A stretch of DNA of 64,000 bases, from positions 1,860,001 to 1,924,000 of the forward strand of contig OY759970.1 of assembly GCA_963662965.1 (NCBI GenBank), in the 5' to 3' direction. The notes under the pieces were generated by a model. That model was not told the origin of the DNA. It was given only the letters and a program-made list of their open reading frames with translations, and searched no databases. Below are positions 18,965 through 28,110 of the stretch, piece after piece (within the stretch, counting starts at the first letter, position 1; each line of letters starts with the position of its first letter). Made by a program: the position numbers and the translations under genes. The DNA is from DTWD01 sp963662965 (GTDB taxonomy: Bacteria > Acidobacteriota > Vicinamibacteria > Vicinamibacterales > UBA8438).

Positions 18965-19942
18965 CTACCGCGCTCCCGCCGTCGCGGTCTCTTCGGCGCG
19001 CGCGCCCGCGAGGATGCCTTCCATGGCGTAATTTCCCTCGTGGCACGCGTACTCAAAGATTGACACGCGGTCGGTGATTCGCGTCATCGGCCGCGCCACG
19101 GTCCACGGACGGGTATACGTCCGCGGGTCGTCAATCGTGAACTGATAGTCGATCGTGTCGTCGTCGATGCGGGTGTAGCGTTCGGTCAAGTGCAACGTGT
19201 CGCGCGACCCTTGATAGCTCGTCTTCGGGTCGAAGTTCGTGGTGTCGACGACCAGCGTATTCCCCTCCCAATGACCACGCGAGTCGCCCATCCACTGAGG
19301 GATGGATCCGGGCAGATGCGGACGCCCATCCAGCGGAATGATGCGCGCTTCGTGGATGAGCTCCTGGAAGACCACGACGTACCCGGGACTTTGAAAGACC
19401 TGGTAGTTGCTGCTGTACCAACTGCCGATGCCATTCCACCCGCGCGAGATGCAGCGGGTCCACCGGCTGAGGTCCGTGTAGGTGTCGGGTGAGTTCGACG
19501 GCCCACGAGTGCTCCGCTCGGCTCGTTCGGCGTCGATTCGCGCCTGGCCTTCCGGCGACAAGGGCGGAATACGCCCGTCCGGTGGATCGGTAATCAGCGA
19601 CGTGCGTGTGAGCGCCTTGCCGATGTCGCGCCAGAAGGCGTTGTAATTACCAACGCTGCCTTCTCGCGGTGGGAGATCGAAGTTCGCGCGATTCGTCGAT
19701 TCCCGCGTCTCCGCCTCCTCGACCGTCAGCGCGTCTCTCCCCGCCAGCGGTCCCTCAAGCGGTCGTTGCAGAGGTGTGGACGTTTGGCTGTTCCATTGCC
19801 CCTGTAGATCCGGGTCGCCCCACGCGGTCAGGGGTGGAGTCCAGGCGCCCGCAGCGGCCGTCTGGGTCTGACTAGTGGGCACCGCCGAGCCCGGCACGAG
19901 CCCGATCACGATTAACACCGCCGCGAGACGTCGATGCTGCAT
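18965..19942 (-). CDS. Type A secreted protein (WGDPDLQGQW family)
   Basis: 325 residues from an ATG preceded by GGGAGGGG. Signal peptide (LAAVLIVIGLVPGSAVPTSQ), WGDPDLQGQWNSQTSTPLQRP, SLITDPPDGRIPPLSPEGQ, RCISRGWNGIGSWYSSNYQV, RGHWEGNTLVVDTTNFDPKT, LHLTERYTRID, IDDPRTYTRPW and FEYACHEGNYAM. Compact member with no large insertions. Its start is only 60 bp from the divergent phosphotriesterase-like gene, so the two likely share a promoter region; a type A/phosphotriesterase pair recurs at 53150-55244. Confidence 0.83.
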   Translation of the reverse strand: MQHRRLAAVLIVIGLVPGSAVPTSQTQTAAAGAWTPPLTAWGDPDLQGQWNSQTSTPLQRPLEGPLAGRDALTVEEAETRESTNRANFDLPPREGSVGNYNAFWRDIGKALTRTSLITDPPDGRIPPLSPEGQARIDAERAERSTRGPSNSPDTYTDLSRWTRCISRGWNGIGSWYSSNYQVFQSPGYVVVFQELIHEARIIPLDGRPHLPGSIPQWMGDSRGHWEGNTLVVDTTNFDPKTSYQGSRDTLHLTERYTRIDDDTIDYQFTIDDPRTYTRPWTVARPMTRITDRVSIFEYACHEGNYAMEGILAGARAEETATAGAR

Positions 19943-20002
19943 CTGACCCCTCCCTCACCAGCATTCTATTGCGCTCCGCGAGGCACTGATCCACGATCGG
20001 CC

Positions 20003-21211
20003 ATGACCAGACGAGAAGTTTGTTCAGCGCCGCTAATCTTAGGTCGTCGGGACGCGATGCGGTTGCTCGGCGCCAGCGCGGCTGGTGCGGGGCTTGGCCT
20101 CGCCGCGGCCTGCGGATCGGGTGCGGAGCCCGAGACGGAGATGGCTGACGAGCAGGAGCCGGCTCAGACCACGCCGTCAGTCATTTTTCCAGATGGTGCC
20201 ATCGTTCGCACCGTGCTGGCCGATGTTGACCCGGACGCTCTGGGCACGGGGGCCACCTTGTTCCACGAGCACCTGGCCTTCGATTTCAGCAGCCCGCCGC
20301 CCGAGCCCCGGGCGCCCGGGACGTCGGAGCCGCCGCCACCCTCGAATGCGGACATGGTCGACCTCATGGTCGAGGAGCTCCGGATGGCCGCCTTCGACGG
20401 GGTGAGCTGCATCGTTGATTCGTCAATCGGGCCACGCACCGCACAGCAACTCGAGAACCTCACGGCGATGGCGACCGCCTCCGGTGTGCACGTCGCGCTG
20501 GGCGGCAGCTACTTCCTCCAGCCACGGTATCCGGAAGAGATTATCCGGCTACCTGAAGAGGAGATCACGGCGCAGCTGGTTGAGCAGGCCAGCCGGGAAC
20601 GATGGGGTGCATTGGGCGAAGTCGGCAGCTCGTTTCCGGAGATGCATGACGACGAGCGCAAGATGATACGCGCCATCAGCCAAGCGCATCTCCAAACCGG
20701 GCTCCCGATCTTCACCCATGTCCCGCACGAGAGCTGTCCGTCGTGTGCGATCGATCAGATCGACATCTACGAGTCGCAGGGTGTGGACATGACCCACTTG
20801 TGTATCGGACACCTCTCGACCGTCAAGCGCTCGGATGACCCGGGCTGGGCGACGCACCAAGAGATTGCGCGCCGCGGCGCGTTCCTCGGCTTCGATACCG
20901 TGGGCCATCGGATGAGCTCCTCGTTCATCCCGGAGCGGGAGAAAGTGGACATGGTCCTGAACGCCCTCGAGGCCGGGCTCGAGGACCACATCCTGCTGTC
21001 GTCCGACTTTGCCAACACGACACAGATCAAGGCGAACTGGGGCAACGGCTTCTCGACGGTCCTCCTCCAGTTCGTGCCGAAGCTTCGCTACTTCGGCGTG
21101 CCCGAGGAAACGATCCACAAGATCTTGGTCGACAACTCGCGCCGATGGCTAGCCTATCAACACTTCATCTTCCCGGACGATACCGTTGCGGTAAAGAAGA
21201 TAAGCGGTTAG
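20003..21211 (+). CDS. Phosphotriesterase-family metal hydrolase, TAT/lipoprotein, altered C-terminus
   Basis: About 402 residues from the ATG at 20003. A twin-arginine segment (GRRDAMRLLGAS) leads into a lipobox-like LGLAAACG. Amidohydrolase-fold metal motifs are visible: LFHEHLAF (HxH), the Glu of LGEVGSSFPEM in place of the carboxylated Lys, GLPIFTHVPHE, CIGHLS and HILLSSDF. Phosphotriesterase-like proteins include lactonases and esterases, so the substrate cannot be assigned. The last 16 residues (HFIFPDDTVAVKKISG) do not match the paralogue at 54147, which ends AFVPKT; they are encoded by a 56-bp sequence repeated exactly inside a cytochrome c remnant at 21592-21647. Confidence 0.85.
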   Translation: MTRREVCSAPLILGRRDAMRLLGASAAGAGLGLAAACGSGAEPETEMADEQEPAQTTPSVIFPDGAIVRTVLADVDPDALGTGATLFHEHLAFDFSSPPPEPRAPGTSEPPPPSNADMVDLMVEELRMAAFDGVSCIVDSSIGPRTAQQLENLTAMATASGVHVALGGSYFLQPRYPEEIIRLPEEEITAQLVEQASRERWGALGEVGSSFPEMHDDERKMIRAISQAHLQTGLPIFTHVPHESCPSCAIDQIDIYESQGVDMTHLCIGHLSTVKRSDDPGWATHQEIARRGAFLGFDTVGHRMSSSFIPEREKVDMVLNALEAGLEDHILLSSDFANTTQIKANWGNGFSTVLLQFVPKLRYFGVPEETIHKILVDNSRRWLAYQHFIFPDDTVAVKKISG

Positions 21212-21216
21212 GGCGT
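21161..21216 (+). repeat. 56-bp perfect direct repeat, copy 1 (end of phosphotriesterase-like gene)
   Basis: Identical over 56 bases to 21592-21647. Here it supplies the last 16 codons and the stop of the hydrolase gene. Confidence 0.95.
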
Positions 21217-21223
21217 CGAGAGG

Positions 21224-21248
21224 GCCGGCGGACTCAACCGACGCCGGC
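21224..21248 (+). terminator. Possible stem-loop after the hydrolase gene
   Basis: GCCGGCG, an 11-base loop, then CGCCGGC, 12 bases after the stop. Only 7 bp and no T run, so weak. Confidence 0.3.
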
Positions 21249-21465
21249 GGGCTCTTAGTGCGGATCTACGGTACCGCAAAGCCGCACGGTATCGTCAGCG
21301 AGTTCCACGGGAGTGCCAGACCAGAAGGCGCAGAATCTGATTACTGAGAATCTGAGACGGGCATTCCAAAGATACGATGGTCATTTTTGAAAGCGCGTCC
21401 ATCAGCGTGAGCGTACGACGGATGTCGCTGGCGAACGCTCCGCCCGAGCAAGTGTTTGACTGAGG

Positions 21466-21813
21466 TCAATCGTCTCGCTTATCTACTTGCGCCTGGCGCA
21501 TCCTCGGTTTCCACGTCGTGTCGAGAAACGGAGGCGGGAGGTATGCGTCCCGCGCCGGCATTTGAACGCTGAACAGACTGTCAGCGTCCATCACTTCATC
21601 TTCCCGGACGATACCGTTGCGGTAAAGAAGATAAGCGGTTAGGGCGTACACTTCGTCCGGCTTCAGACAACATCGTTCGTAAAGGATCCCGCCTAACGAA
21701 GGTCTCCTTCCACCGATAAATCCCAACTTCGCGTGTTGCATTTGTAAATCGAGCGGCATCATCTGGTTGATGTAGCTCCAGATCATCGTCGCAAATGGGT
21801 GGCTCGCAATTCC
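21466..21813 (-). pseudogene. Cytochrome c C-terminal remnant
   Basis: The minus strand encodes PFATMIWSYINQMMPLD and KPDEVYALTAYLLYRNGIV, then EDEVMDADSL, all typical of the C-terminal half of SoxX-like/monohaem c-type cytochromes. There is no CXXCH, no signal peptide, a TAG stop just upstream, and about 25 unrelated residues inserted between MPLD and LKPDEV. It is therefore a decayed fragment. It contains copy 2 of the 56-bp repeat, in the opposite coding sense to copy 1. Confidence 0.75.
21592..21647 (+). repeat. 56-bp perfect direct repeat, copy 2 (inside cytochrome c remnant)
   Basis: Identical to 21161-21216. Read on the minus strand it encodes the conserved cytochrome motif ALTAYLLYRNGIVREDEV, which suggests that this copy is ancestral. 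Confidence 0.95.
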
Positions 21814-21916
21814 CTAGGCCGTCACCGCAGCCCGCGCTGACGTGCGGCTGACTCGCCGAAATCGTTCCGAACCTGTCCCGAGGCGATCGAACCGCGACAC
21901 GCGCGTGCGAATCGCG

Positions 21917-24049
21917 CTAGGGCTGCGCGAAGACCCAGAGGGCGGCGCCGCGGTCGGGCGGATTCTCAATCTCCGGCGCGAGCACCGAGTACGCGCGGGT
22001 GAGATACCCGCCACTGCCGACGATCACCGCGATGTATTGCCGCCCGTCGACGGCATAGCTGATCGGCGGGGCGTTCGGCACCTCGCTCAGTCGGGTCCCC
22101 CAGAGCCGATCGCCGGTGGCGGCGTCATAGGCGCTGATTCGCCGGTCGAGCGAGCCGGCGAACACCACACCACCGGCCGTGACCAGGGCGCCCGTGGTCT
22201 GCGGCGCGCGCTGGCGGGCAATCCAGACGGTCTCTTTGGTCTCGAGGTTGATCGCCTCCAGCCGCCCATAGTTCCCGTCGCTCTCCGGCCGAGGCCGCAC
22301 CGTCCATCGCACGCCTGTCGTCAGGCTTCCTCGTTCGCCTTCGGCCACCGGCACCAGATCCATGCAGGCCTCGACGATCGGGACATAGACGATCTGCGTG
22401 GTGGGGTCGTGCGCCGTCGGCGACCAGCTGCGGCCGCCTCCCACGTGAGGGCAGAGCGTCTTCGTCTCGCCGTCGCCGGGAATGAGCGTGGGATCCTGGA
22501 TTTTCCGACCGGTGACCGGATCGATGGAGGTGATTCCGGTCTGTAGCCCGAGATCAATGGACGACACGTACTTACCGGTCTTCGTCTCCACGATGTCGAA
22601 GATCGCTTGCTTGCCGATGGTCACAACGACGCTCGTCGGGTCGCCGTCGACCGGCAGCTCCATGATCTGCCGTTCGAAGGCCCAATCGAGATCCCACTGC
22701 CCGTTCGCCTGGTGTTGAAAGTGCCAGGCGAGCTCTCCCGTGTCCGGGTTGAGCGCGAGCGTGGAGTCGAGATACAGACCGTCGTTCGTCATGCCGGGGG
22801 TGGCGGTCAGGTCGCGGAGCGGCGCGGTGTCGTAGGTATTGCCCGGTCCGAAGAACGCGAGGTTGGTGATGGGGTCGTAACTTCCGGGAACCCAGACCGA
22901 TCCGCCGTTGCGCTCTACGTGGGGGATCCCGTTCCAGGTGTGCCCGCCGGGATCGTCCGGACCCGGGATGGTTCCGAAGCGCCAGGCTTCTTCCCCGGTC
23001 TCCGCATCGAGCGCCACGACGTAATTACCCCCCTCGTGCCGGCCGGTGGTCCCCACCATCACCTTCCCTCTGGCCACCAGCGTGCCGCCCGTCATCCGCA
23101 GGCCAACCTCGAGGTCGCCGACCGGCTGATCCCAGATGACGTCGCCGGTCTTGACGTCGAGCGCGACGACGTGGGCGTCCGACGTCGGGACGTAGAGCCG
23201 ATTGCCGTAGATCGATAGCCCGCGTTTGAGGCTCGGTGACACCGTCCTCGGCAGCCGCCGGGAATAGTGCCAGAGCAAGTCTCCGTTGGCGGCATCGAGG
23301 GCCTGGACCTTGTCGCCATAACCATGCACGAAGAGGACGCCGTCGTGCACGATCGGAGTCGACTCGTTGGGACCCAGGGGGAGCGCCCACGACCAGACCA
23401 GTCGCAGATCCGAGACGTTGTCCTTGTTGATCTCATCGAGCGGGCTGAAGCCGGACGCGCCGTAGGTCCGTCGCCACAGCAGCCAGTCGGCGGGGGGGGG
23501 ATCATGCAGCATGGCATCGGTGACCGGTCGCACGGCGTCGAGTGGATTCCGTCGGACCGGCCAGGGTGGGAGCGCCGCTCCCGGCGAGAGCCCCCCTCCC
23601 TGACCCTGCCAGCCCGGCGACAGCGCCGCGAGCAGTTCGGGATCGGCGGGCAGCGCCGTCACATCAGGTTCCACGCCGTTTTCTTGCAGCATGAACGCGA
23701 GGAGCTCCGTATACGTCTCGTCGCCGAGCACGCCCGGTCGGTCCACCGGCATCGTCGTGCTGGTGAGGGTGAACAGTGTCTCCAGCGACCGGCGCAGCCA
23801 CGTCTCCCGGAAGGCGCCCCCCTTAAGCGGCGGCGCGAACGGGCCGTCATCCAGGTTATCGCCGTGACACGACGCGCAATACTGCGCGTAGGCGTCGAGC
23901 CCCGCTTCGGCCTGCTCCACCGTGTAGGTGGCCGGCTCCCGGTCCTCCGGCGCCTGGCCCGCCACGGCGATACCGGCGGGTCCGAGCAGGGTGAATGCGC
24001 CGAGCCAGATTCCTAGCCGCCCAGGGTGAACGTCGCCACGCAGTGTCAT
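21917..24049 (-). CDS. PQQ-dependent dehydrogenase with N-terminal cytochrome c
   Basis: 710 residues. Signal peptide at 10-31, a haem c domain at about 45-135 with CASCHGDNLDDGPFAPPLKG and an axial-Met candidate in TTMPVDRP, then a quinoprotein alcohol/glucose dehydrogenase propeller: WLLWRRTYGASGFSPLDEIN, LDVKTGDVIWDQPVGD, ALDAETGEEAWRFGTIPG, LNPDTGELAWHFQH and INLETKETVWIARQR. Periplasmic oxidation of an alcohol or sugar with electrons passed to the fused haem is the expected role. Order is haem first, the reverse of many quinohaemoproteins whose haem is C-terminal. It follows the double-CMD gene at 24102-25295 on the same strand, 52 bp apart. Confidence 0.88.
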   Translation of the reverse strand: MTLRGDVHPGRLGIWLGAFTLLGPAGIAVAGQAPEDREPATYTVEQAEAGLDAYAQYCASCHGDNLDDGPFAPPLKGGAFRETWLRRSLETLFTLTSTTMPVDRPGVLGDETYTELLAFMLQENGVEPDVTALPADPELLAALSPGWQGQGGGLSPGAALPPWPVRRNPLDAVRPVTDAMLHDPPPADWLLWRRTYGASGFSPLDEINKDNVSDLRLVWSWALPLGPNESTPIVHDGVLFVHGYGDKVQALDAANGDLLWHYSRRLPRTVSPSLKRGLSIYGNRLYVPTSDAHVVALDVKTGDVIWDQPVGDLEVGLRMTGGTLVARGKVMVGTTGRHEGGNYVVALDAETGEEAWRFGTIPGPDDPGGHTWNGIPHVERNGGSVWVPGSYDPITNLAFFGPGNTYDTAPLRDLTATPGMTNDGLYLDSTLALNPDTGELAWHFQHQANGQWDLDWAFERQIMELPVDGDPTSVVVTIGKQAIFDIVETKTGKYVSSIDLGLQTGITSIDPVTGRKIQDPTLIPGDGETKTLCPHVGGGRSWSPTAHDPTTQIVYVPIVEACMDLVPVAEGERGSLTTGVRWTVRPRPESDGNYGRLEAINLETKETVWIARQRAPQTTGALVTAGGVVFAGSLDRRISAYDAATGDRLWGTRLSEVPNAPPISYAVDGRQYIAVIVGSGGYLTRAYSVLAPEIENPPDRGAALWVFAQP

Positions 24050-24101
24050 GGTCGCCTCGCTTCCGGAGGGTCGTGAACGGTGTGACAGAGCGCCGACACT
24101 A

Positions 24102-25295
24102 TCACGGTATCGTCAGCAGCTGTGGCTGGCCGGCCGGCAGCTGCTGATCGAAGGCGATCAGCAACCCGGCGTCGGCGGCATGCTGCCCCATCACATCGAC
24201 GAGATCCACGAGATTGGTTTTACCGAACAGCCTGACGGCGGTGGCGTAGCTCTCTGCGCTCACGGTGTGCGCGTCAAAGAGCTCACGACCGAAGGTGATC
24301 ATGGCCGCCTCTTCGTCGGTGAGCCCGGTGACCGGTCCCCGATGGCGGACGATGTCGATGACGGCCGGTCGCAGGCCGTGCTCGAGTGCGGCGAGCTCGG
24401 TGACGGTCCAGTCGTACTGCGTGTCATACGCACGGGCCGTGACCAGAACCGCCAGGTCGATGAGCGGCCGCGTCACGTTCGCTTCCAGCGACGCGAGACC
24501 GGCACCATGGCGCCGAAGCTGCCCTGGTCCTGTGCCTTCGGGCGACAGCGTGCGGCCGTACAGGCTGGGTGTCGTCCCTCGCCACTCTGGGTCTCTGGGT
24601 ATCAGGGGAAGACGACTTCGCGATTCCGGGTCGATGTCGTCGGGGAGCGTGAACGGCAACGGCAGGAGCTGCGGCCAGCCGGGAGGCATGTGCTGATTGA
24701 ATGCGGTGAGCCGCACGGCGGTTCCGGCGTATCGGGCCATCAGGTCGACGACATCGACGAGGTTGATCTCGCCGAGCTGGGTCACCGCTCGTCGGTAGGT
24801 GTCCGAGCTGAGGTGGTGCGTGCCGAAGATCTCACGACCCGCCTGGATGATGAGCGCCTCTCGCTCGCCAAGCCCCGTCACCGGTCGGTGGTGGCGGACG
24901 ACATCGATGACGTCCGGGTCGAGGCCAACCGCGACCGCTTCCATTTCATGAAGCGACCACTCATACGGCTGGTCATGCTCGCGGGCCGTCGTAAGGATGG
25001 CGAGCTCCATCAACGGGCGGCCGAGGGGGGATTCCCAGCGCGCGTTCATCCCCGACCGGTGCAGCCGTATCGTGGCTGCTCCCATCGACCCGTCTGGCGT
25101 GTTGGTGGCGCCGGGGGAAAGGCGGTTGCGAGAATCCGGATGCACATCCGCCGGGAGTGTTCCGTCGGTCTGCGCGCTCGACGCTTCACGGTGGGGCGCG
25201 GCGCTGAGCGGGACGTAGGGGGCCGGGGGGACGACGACGATGCAGGCGAGGACAGTGCAGGCGAGGACGATCCCGAATCTCGCGAGTCGGCGCAT
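24102..25295 (-). CDS. Double CMD (AhpD-fold) exported protein
   Basis: ATG at 25295 with a GGGAGGCAGCTG ribosome site gives 397 residues; the long open frame beyond it is antisense to the divergent neighbour and not real. Hydrophobic leader (IVLACTVLACIVVVPPAPY). Two homologous halves: GRPLMELAILTTAREHDQPY ... INLVDVVDLMARYAG and TRPLIDLAVLVTARAYDTQY ... TNLVDLVDVMGQHA, each a carboxymuconolactone-decarboxylase-like domain without a CxxC. Probably an operon with the cytochrome-quinoprotein gene downstream, echoing the in-frame dehydrogenase-CMD fusions elsewhere in the window. Confidence 0.82.
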   Translation of the reverse strand: MRRLARFGIVLACTVLACIVVVPPAPYVPLSAAPHREASSAQTDGTLPADVHPDSRNRLSPGATNTPDGSMGAATIRLHRSGMNARWESPLGRPLMELAILTTAREHDQPYEWSLHEMEAVAVGLDPDVIDVVRHHRPVTGLGEREALIIQAGREIFGTHHLSSDTYRRAVTQLGEINLVDVVDLMARYAGTAVRLTAFNQHMPPGWPQLLPLPFTLPDDIDPESRSRLPLIPRDPEWRGTTPSLYGRTLSPEGTGPGQLRRHGAGLASLEANVTRPLIDLAVLVTARAYDTQYDWTVTELAALEHGLRPAVIDIVRHRGPVTGLTDEEAAMITFGRELFDAHTVSAESYATAVRLFGKTNLVDLVDVMGQHAADAGLLIAFDQQLPAGQPQLLTIP

Positions 25296-25445
25296 CAGCT
25301 GCCTCCCGATGTAGGGGGCTAGTCTACCGCTAAGCGTCTGTAGTGCACCGTCTGAAAAGAGAGGCTTTCGGAGTTGCGAAAGGACCCGTCGTGCGCGATC
25401 ATGGACGCATCGGACACTGGCGGACGAGTGGCCATGGAGAGTGAA

Positions 25446-26519
25446 ATGAGCCATCGCAGTTTTGTAGCTTTGGTGACCGTGATCGCAATCGGGGGGGCGC
25501 TGGCGCCGGTCGCCGCCTCCGGGCAGAGTCAGGCGCGGAGCGAGGCGGACGGGGCGGCAACGTGGACACCGCCGCGCACCCCCGACGGCCGCCCCGACCT
25601 GCAGGGTTTCTGGACGACCCAGACCTTTACGCCCCTGGAACGACCCGACCATCTGGCCGGGAAGGAATTCTTCACCGAAGAGGAAGCGGCCGCGCTGCAG
25701 CAGCAGCTCACCGCCGAGGGGGTCGACCCGTCGGCGCGCGACGCCGTCAACATCGAAGATGCGGACGCGAGAGAAAAGAGGCTGTATCAGGCCAACCGCG
25801 ACACCACCTACGTCCACTACGACAACCAAATCTGGCTGCGCACGCCCGTGCCCAAGGGTCTCTCGAGCCGACGAACCTCGCTGATCACGGATCCGCCGGA
25901 TGGGAGAATTCCGGCCTTGACGCCGGAAGCCAAGCAACGCGCGGCCGCCGCCGCCGAAGCGAGTCGGCAACCGAGTGCCTTCGACGGCTACGAGACCCGG
26001 CCCTTACCCGAGCGGTGCATCGTGTGGCGGCACGAGGGCCCGCCCACGCTGCCACCGGCTTACAACGATATTCATCAGATTTTCCAGACGCCGGATCACG
26101 TCGTCGTGTTCACCGAGTTGGCCAACAACGCCCCGCGCATCGTCCCGCTCGACGGGCGCCCGCACATCTCGGACAACATTCGGCAGTTCCCCGGCGACTC
26201 GCGTGGCCGGTGGGAGGGCGACACGCTGGTCGTCGAAACCACGAACTTCACCGACAGAAGGCGCTTCCAGGGATCCACCGGAGCCTTGCACGTGGTGGAA
26301 CGCTACACGCGCGTCGACGCCGACACGATCCGCTATGAGTTCACGGTCGACGATCCGACCACCTGGACAAGCCCGTGGACCGCGGAGATTCCGATGGTAA
26401 AGACGGAGGGACCGTTGTTCGAGTACGCGTGTCACGAGGGCAATTACGACGTGCGCCACATCCTCGAGATCTATCGCAACCTGGAACAGCAGGCGGCCGC
26501 CGGAGGAGGTGTGAGATGA
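25446..26519 (+). CDS. Type A secreted protein
   Basis: About 357 residues from the ATG at 25446, which has GGAG 6 bp upstream (an ATG at 25434 is an alternative). Signal peptide (VTVIAIGGALAPVAASGQ). RPDLQGFWTTQTFTPLERP lacks the usual WGxP start, having TPDGRPDLQG instead. Further motifs: SLITDPPDGRIPALTPEA, RCIVWRHEGPPTLPPAYND, RGRWEGDTLVVETTNFTDRR, LHVVERYTRVDADTI, VDDPTTWTSPW, FEYACHEGNYDV. Its stop overlaps the cupin ATG by 4 bp, and an NHL lipoprotein gene follows, giving a three-gene operon. Confidence 0.82.
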   Translation: MSHRSFVALVTVIAIGGALAPVAASGQSQARSEADGAATWTPPRTPDGRPDLQGFWTTQTFTPLERPDHLAGKEFFTEEEAAALQQQLTAEGVDPSARDAVNIEDADAREKRLYQANRDTTYVHYDNQIWLRTPVPKGLSSRRTSLITDPPDGRIPALTPEAKQRAAAAAEASRQPSAFDGYETRPLPERCIVWRHEGPPTLPPAYNDIHQIFQTPDHVVVFTELANNAPRIVPLDGRPHISDNIRQFPGDSRGRWEGDTLVVETTNFTDRRRFQGSTGALHVVERYTRVDADTIRYEFTVDDPTTWTSPWTAEIPMVKTEGPLFEYACHEGNYDVRHILEIYRNLEQQAAAGGGVR

Positions 26520-26947
26520 ATCGGAAGCTTCAGCGGGTTCGGTTGCTTGGCTTGTCTCTGTGTGTGCTCGTGACGGTGTCGGTCGTCTGGATTGGATACG
26601 CCCAGCAGAACCCCTTCACCGGAACATCCTTCAGGATCGACGCGGAGGGCATCGGCGTCTCCTCGCGCGGCTTCGAGCCCGGTGCCCGGACGCACTGGCA
26701 CACGCACAGCGCTCAGTTGCTGTTCGTCAAGGAAGGCCGGCTGCGCTATCAGGTGGAGGGACGACCGGTCGGCGAAGCCGATCTGCATGAGACGGCATAT
26801 TTGCCCCGCGGCGTCCGGCACTGGCATGGCGCGACGCCCGGGCAGGCCCTGACGCACGTCTCCGTGACCTTTCCGAATGCGGCGGGCGAGCCACTGGCCA
26901 TCGAGTGGATGGAGCCAGTTGATGACGAGCAATATTCTGGGAGATAA
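26516..26947 (+). CDS. Exported cupin-domain protein
   Basis: 143 residues; GGAGGT precedes the ATG, which overlaps the previous stop (ATGA). Signal or anchor segment at residues 10-28. A single cupin: motif 1 GARTHWHTHSAQLLFVKEG with two or three His ligands, motif 2 LPRGVRHWHGA. Likely binds a divalent metal in the periplasm; homologues are often annotated as quercetin-dioxygenase-like cupins, but the substrate is unknown. Translationally coupled to the type A gene. Confidence 0.85.
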   Translation: MNRKLQRVRLLGLSLCVLVTVSVVWIGYAQQNPFTGTSFRIDAEGIGVSSRGFEPGARTHWHTHSAQLLFVKEGRLRYQVEGRPVGEADLHETAYLPRGVRHWHGATPGQALTHVSVTFPNAAGEPLAIEWMEPVDDEQYSGR

Positions 26948-26949
26948 CC

Positions 26950-28110
26950 ATGAAACGCATGCTATGCATCCCTGCACACGTTGCGATCGCGTTGACGGTC
27001 GTCGCCCTCGGCTGTGCGGCACCGGCCTCTGACACAGCCCCTGACCCGGAGCCAGGCGAAACTGGCGCCGCCGCCGCGGACGCGCCGATGGTCAGCGCCA
27101 ACCTCCAGGTCGATCCGTCCTGGCCCCAGGAGCTACCAAACAACTGGCTGCTCGGCCACGTCATTGGCGTCGCGGTCGACTCGCGCGATCACATCTGGGT
27201 GCTGCAGCGGCCGCGGTCGCTGAGCGAGGGCGAACGTGGCGCCGAGCTCGACCCGCCGACCTCCGAGTGTTGCGCGCCGGCTCCGGCGGTGCTCGAGTTC
27301 GACCAACAGGGTAACGTCGTCCAGGGCTGGGGCGGTCCTGCCGACGGCTTCGACTGGCCGAACGAAGAGCACGGCATCTTCGTTGACCACATGGACAACG
27401 TCTGGATCGGCGGCAACGGCCAAGGCGACGGCCAGGTCCTCAAGTTCGCGCGCGACGGGACGTTCCTGATGCAGATCGGCAGCGCGGGGCCGCTCAGCGG
27501 GAGCGACGACACGACACGGCTTGGCCGCGCGGCCGACATTGGCGTCGACGCCGAGACGAACGAGGTCTTCGTGGCCGACGGGTACGGCAACCGCCGCGTC
27601 ATCGTCTTCGACGCCGACACCGGCGAGTACAAGCGCCATTGGGGCGCGTACGGTAAACCTCCGGTCGACGGGGATCTTGAGCCGTACGCCCAGCAGGCGG
27701 ATGCCTCACCGATCTTCGGCGACACGGTCCACTGCGTGCAGCTCTCGAACGAGGGTCTCGTCTACGTCTGCGACCGAATGAACCACCGCCTCCAGGTCTT
27801 CGAGAAAGACGGCACGTTCGTCCGCGAGGGGTTCATCGGAAAGGCGACCGCCGGGGCCTCGGTGTGGGACGTCGCGTTTTCACCCGACGCGGAGCAGACC
27901 TATCTCTACAACGCCGACGGCGGCAACCATCTCGTTTGGACCGTGCAGCACGACTCGTTGGAAACGCTCGGAACGATCGGACGGCGCGGGCGAATGGCGG
28001 GCCAGTTCGAGGCGACGCATTCGCTGGCGGTCGACTCGCAGGGGAACCTGTACGTCGGCGAGACGCTCAACGGCCGGCGCGTGCAGAAGTTCGTGCCGCA
28101 GACTCAGTGA
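26950..28110 (+). CDS. NHL-repeat (PAL-like) propeller lipoprotein
   Basis: 386 residues, starting 2 bp after the cupin stop. Lipoprotein signal (TVVALGCAAP). NHL blades: GVAVDSRDHIWVLQRPRSL, HGIFVDHMDNVWIGGNGQ, DIGVDAETNEVFVADGYGNR, SNEGLVYVCDRMNHRLQVF, HSLAVDSQGNLYVGET. This six-bladed fold includes peptidyl-alpha-hydroxyglycine alpha-amidating lyase (PAL), but many bacterial homologues have unknown roles. Paralogues at 42702 and 50616. Convergent with the 28104 gene; the two stops overlap by 7 bp. Confidence 0.83.
   Translation: MKRMLCIPAHVAIALTVVALGCAAPASDTAPDPEPGETGAAAADAPMVSANLQVDPSWPQELPNNWLLGHVIGVAVDSRDHIWVLQRPRSLSEGERGAELDPPTSECCAPAPAVLEFDQQGNVVQGWGGPADGFDWPNEEHGIFVDHMDNVWIGGNGQGDGQVLKFARDGTFLMQIGSAGPLSGSDDTTRLGRAADIGVDAETNEVFVADGYGNRRVIVFDADTGEYKRHWGAYGKPPVDGDLEPYAQQADASPIFGDTVHCVQLSNEGLVYVCDRMNHRLQVFEKDGTFVREGFIGKATAGASVWDVAFSPDAEQTYLYNADGGNHLVWTVQHDSLETLGTIGRRGRMAGQFEATHSLAVDSQGNLYVGETLNGRRVQKFVPQTQ

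Noticed and set aside
24048..25322. 424-residue open frame on the plus strand
   Set aside because: Antisense to the double-CMD gene; no signal or domain pattern.
25296..25970. N-terminal extension of the minus-strand double-CMD frame
   Set aside because: The strong ribosome site and signal peptide at 25295 define the start; the extension is antisense to a type A gene.
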